A stretch of 5,955 nucleotides of DNA. Source: Clostridia bacterium (GTDB lineage: Bacteria; Bacillota; Clostridia; Christensenellales; UBA1242). The notes under the pieces are model-generated. The model saw only the letters and a program-made list of their open reading frames with translations, was not told where the DNA came from and ran no database searches. A program made the translations under genes and the position numbers. The stretch lies in NCBI GenBank assembly GCA_900768425.1, contig CAAGCR010000059.1, positions 1 through 5,955 of the forward strand. Reading direction: 5' to 3'. Shown here one piece after another: positions 5,253-5,955 of this stretch (the stretch's first letter is position 1; every line of letters begins with the position of its first letter).

Positions 5253-5662
5253 AAAACACAATAATCGCTTGCATCAATCATTGCTTGATTTCTTTCTACA
5301 TACGACAACTTACCTGCACTACTTATTCTTGATGGAAAAATCGTATCATCATAATGTTCTGATAAAAATGATTTATAGTAATCTGAAATATACTCATAAT
5401 TTGCCCTAACTAAAACTTTTATAATGTGTGAATATTGACTTTTTAATTTAGAAACAACACTATTTGCCAAATCATTAAAATCACTTTTACTTCCTAAGAA
5501 AAAGATACTAACACCTTTATTTACTATCAAGTCAGTAACTATTTCTGTTAGTATTTCTTCGTATTTTTCATAATCTGGTATATCTCTATGACCTATAAAA
5601 CAACAAGATTTTAAAATGAACGACATATCGTTTATTTTTGCATATTTGTAAACAAAAGTCAA
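5225..5662 (-). CDS. SLOG-family Rossmann-like protein, frameshifted and truncated
   Basis: The protein resembles the SLOG (SMF/DprA-LOG) superfamily, which includes DprA, LOG and YpsA/DUF1273 proteins and is thought to bind nucleotides or nucleotide-derived ligands. Visible features are CCFIGHRDIP (20-29) as the first strand with its glycine turn, FFLGSKSDFNDLA (54-66), VRANYEY (85-91), and GKLSYVERNQAMIDASDYCVF (117-137). After F137 the frame shifts: the last eight residues (SIIVITPH) are unlike the family, and the true C-terminus lies in the -1 frame. The listed start is TTG (5660-5662) with AGGG eight bases upstream. The ATG at residue 13 gives an N-terminus closer to relatives but lacks a ribosome binding site. 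A possible promoter is TTGATA (5704-5709) with TAAAAA (5681-5686). It is divergent from an XRE regulator. If the shift is real, this copy probably lacks function. Exact ligand and role are unknown. Confidence 0.85.
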   Translation of the reverse strand: MTFVYKYAKINDMSFILKSCCFIGHRDIPDYEKYEEILTEIVTDLIVNKGVSIFFLGSKSDFNDLANSVVSKLKSQYSHIIKVLVRANYEYISDYYKSFLSEHYDDTIFPSRISSAGKLSYVERNQAMIDASDYCVFSIIVITPH

Positions 5663-5728
5663 GGATATATCCCTGAATATTTTTTAATCTTGTTGTTAAA
5701 ATATATCAATTAAGGATATATCGTTTAT
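5622..5728. promoter_or_regulatory. Cluster of three operator-like sites between SLOG gene and XRE regulator
   Basis: Site A is the perfect palindrome GGATATATCC (5663-5672). Site B is GATATATCGTTTAT (5715-5728), preceded by AAG, which also forms the regulator's ribosome binding site. Site C is GACATATCGTTTAT (5622-5635), identical to B at 13 of 14 positions and inside the SLOG coding start. A and B share AAGGATATATC, with starts 51 bases apart, and A overlaps the SLOG ribosome binding site on the other strand. Possible promoter boxes are TTGATA/TAAAAA (minus) and a TAAAAT -10 at 5697-5702 (plus). Autoregulation by the XRE protein is inference. Confidence 0.45.
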
Positions 5729-5955
5729 GAAAACAGTTGAAGCAGTAAGTCAAAGAATTTATGAGTTGTGTAAAATTAACAACATTACACCAAACAAATT
5801 AGGAAATATATCTGGTGTTGAACCAAGTACTATTACAAGTATATTTTATGGTAAAAGTAAAAATCCCGGAGTTGTCACCATTCAATATTTATGCGATGGT
5901 TTGGGTATTAAATTAAGCGAATTTTTTGATAGTCCGCTTTTTGATGAGTTAGAAG
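5727..5955 (+). CDS. XRE-family (Cro/CI-type) helix-turn-helix regulator, 3' end outside window
   Basis: A DNA-binding transcription regulator open to the window edge, 76 residues visible. The single domain is a five-helix HTH_3/XRE fold: helix 1 about 4-18 (VEAVSQRIYELCKIN), the HTH at 21-43 (TPNKLGNISGVEPSTITSIFYGK) with the recognition helix near 33-41, and then KNPGVVTIQYLCDGLGIKLSEFFDSPLFDELE. Relatives of this compact type, with the TIxxLCDGLGIxLxEFFDS ending, are often only 70-80 residues, so little is probably missing. The start ATG is preceded by AAGGA ten bases upstream. It is divergent from the SLOG-family gene with 64 bases between starts, an arrangement typical of a local regulator controlling its own and a neighbour's promoter. 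Confidence 0.9.
   Translation, partial: MKTVEAVSQRIYELCKINNITPNKLGNISGVEPSTITSIFYGKSKNPGVVTIQYLCDGLGIKLSEFFDSPLFDELE

Noticed and set aside
5247..5260. Programmed -1 ribosomal frameshift signal in the SLOG gene
   Set aside because: The zero-frame codons GTT TTT TCT do not give the X XXY YYZ heptamer, and no clear stem-loop follows at the expected distance. A base loss or error in the T run is simpler.

Overview
The window is AT-rich DNA with short, tightly spaced genes and Shine-Dalgarno sites of the AAGGAG type. Starts are mixed ATG/GTG/TTG. The style, together with an interspersed repeat that begins CCCCTCAGTCAGCC, suggests an uncultured gut-type low-GC Bacillota (Clostridia-like) chromosome. 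That assignment is inference. TGA appears to work as a stop, so the standard bacterial code is assumed.

Layout. An undecaprenyl-diphosphatase gene (uppP, minus strand, 187-960) is followed to its right by 522 bases without a gene that hold three copies of a repeat. Next comes an unrecognised two-domain 257-residue protein (1483-2256, minus). A 386-base gap then carries the terminator of the next gene, a membrane-targeted or secreted HtrA-like serine protease with a PDZ-like tail (2643-4061, minus). Divergent from the protease, a small all-helical protein resembling a ferritin-like bundle (4360-4791, plus) sits behind a 298-base shared control region. A hairpin that can terminate transcription in both directions separates it from a tRNA-Gln(CUG) gene on the minus strand (4919-4993), which has its own clear promoter.

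The right end holds a divergent pair. One gene is a SLOG-family Rossmann-like gene on the minus strand. Its reading frame is broken by one missing base in a T run, and the remaining C-terminal half can be read in the -1 frame down to 5106. The other is an XRE (Cro/CI-type) helix-turn-helix regulator on the plus strand that runs off the window. Three related short sequences (GGATATATC / GACATATCG type) lie across this control region, two of them overlapping the ribosome binding sites.

The genes do not form a single pathway. uppP (lipid carrier recycling at the membrane) and the HtrA-like protease (extracytoplasmic protein quality control) are envelope functions. The SLOG/XRE pair looks like an accessory regulatory or defence-type module, but no complete new system can be demonstrated. 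The most checkable signals are the SLOG frameshift, the operator-like sites next to it, the inverted repeat enclosing the uppP ribosome binding site, and the motif shared by the protease and helical-bundle genes.
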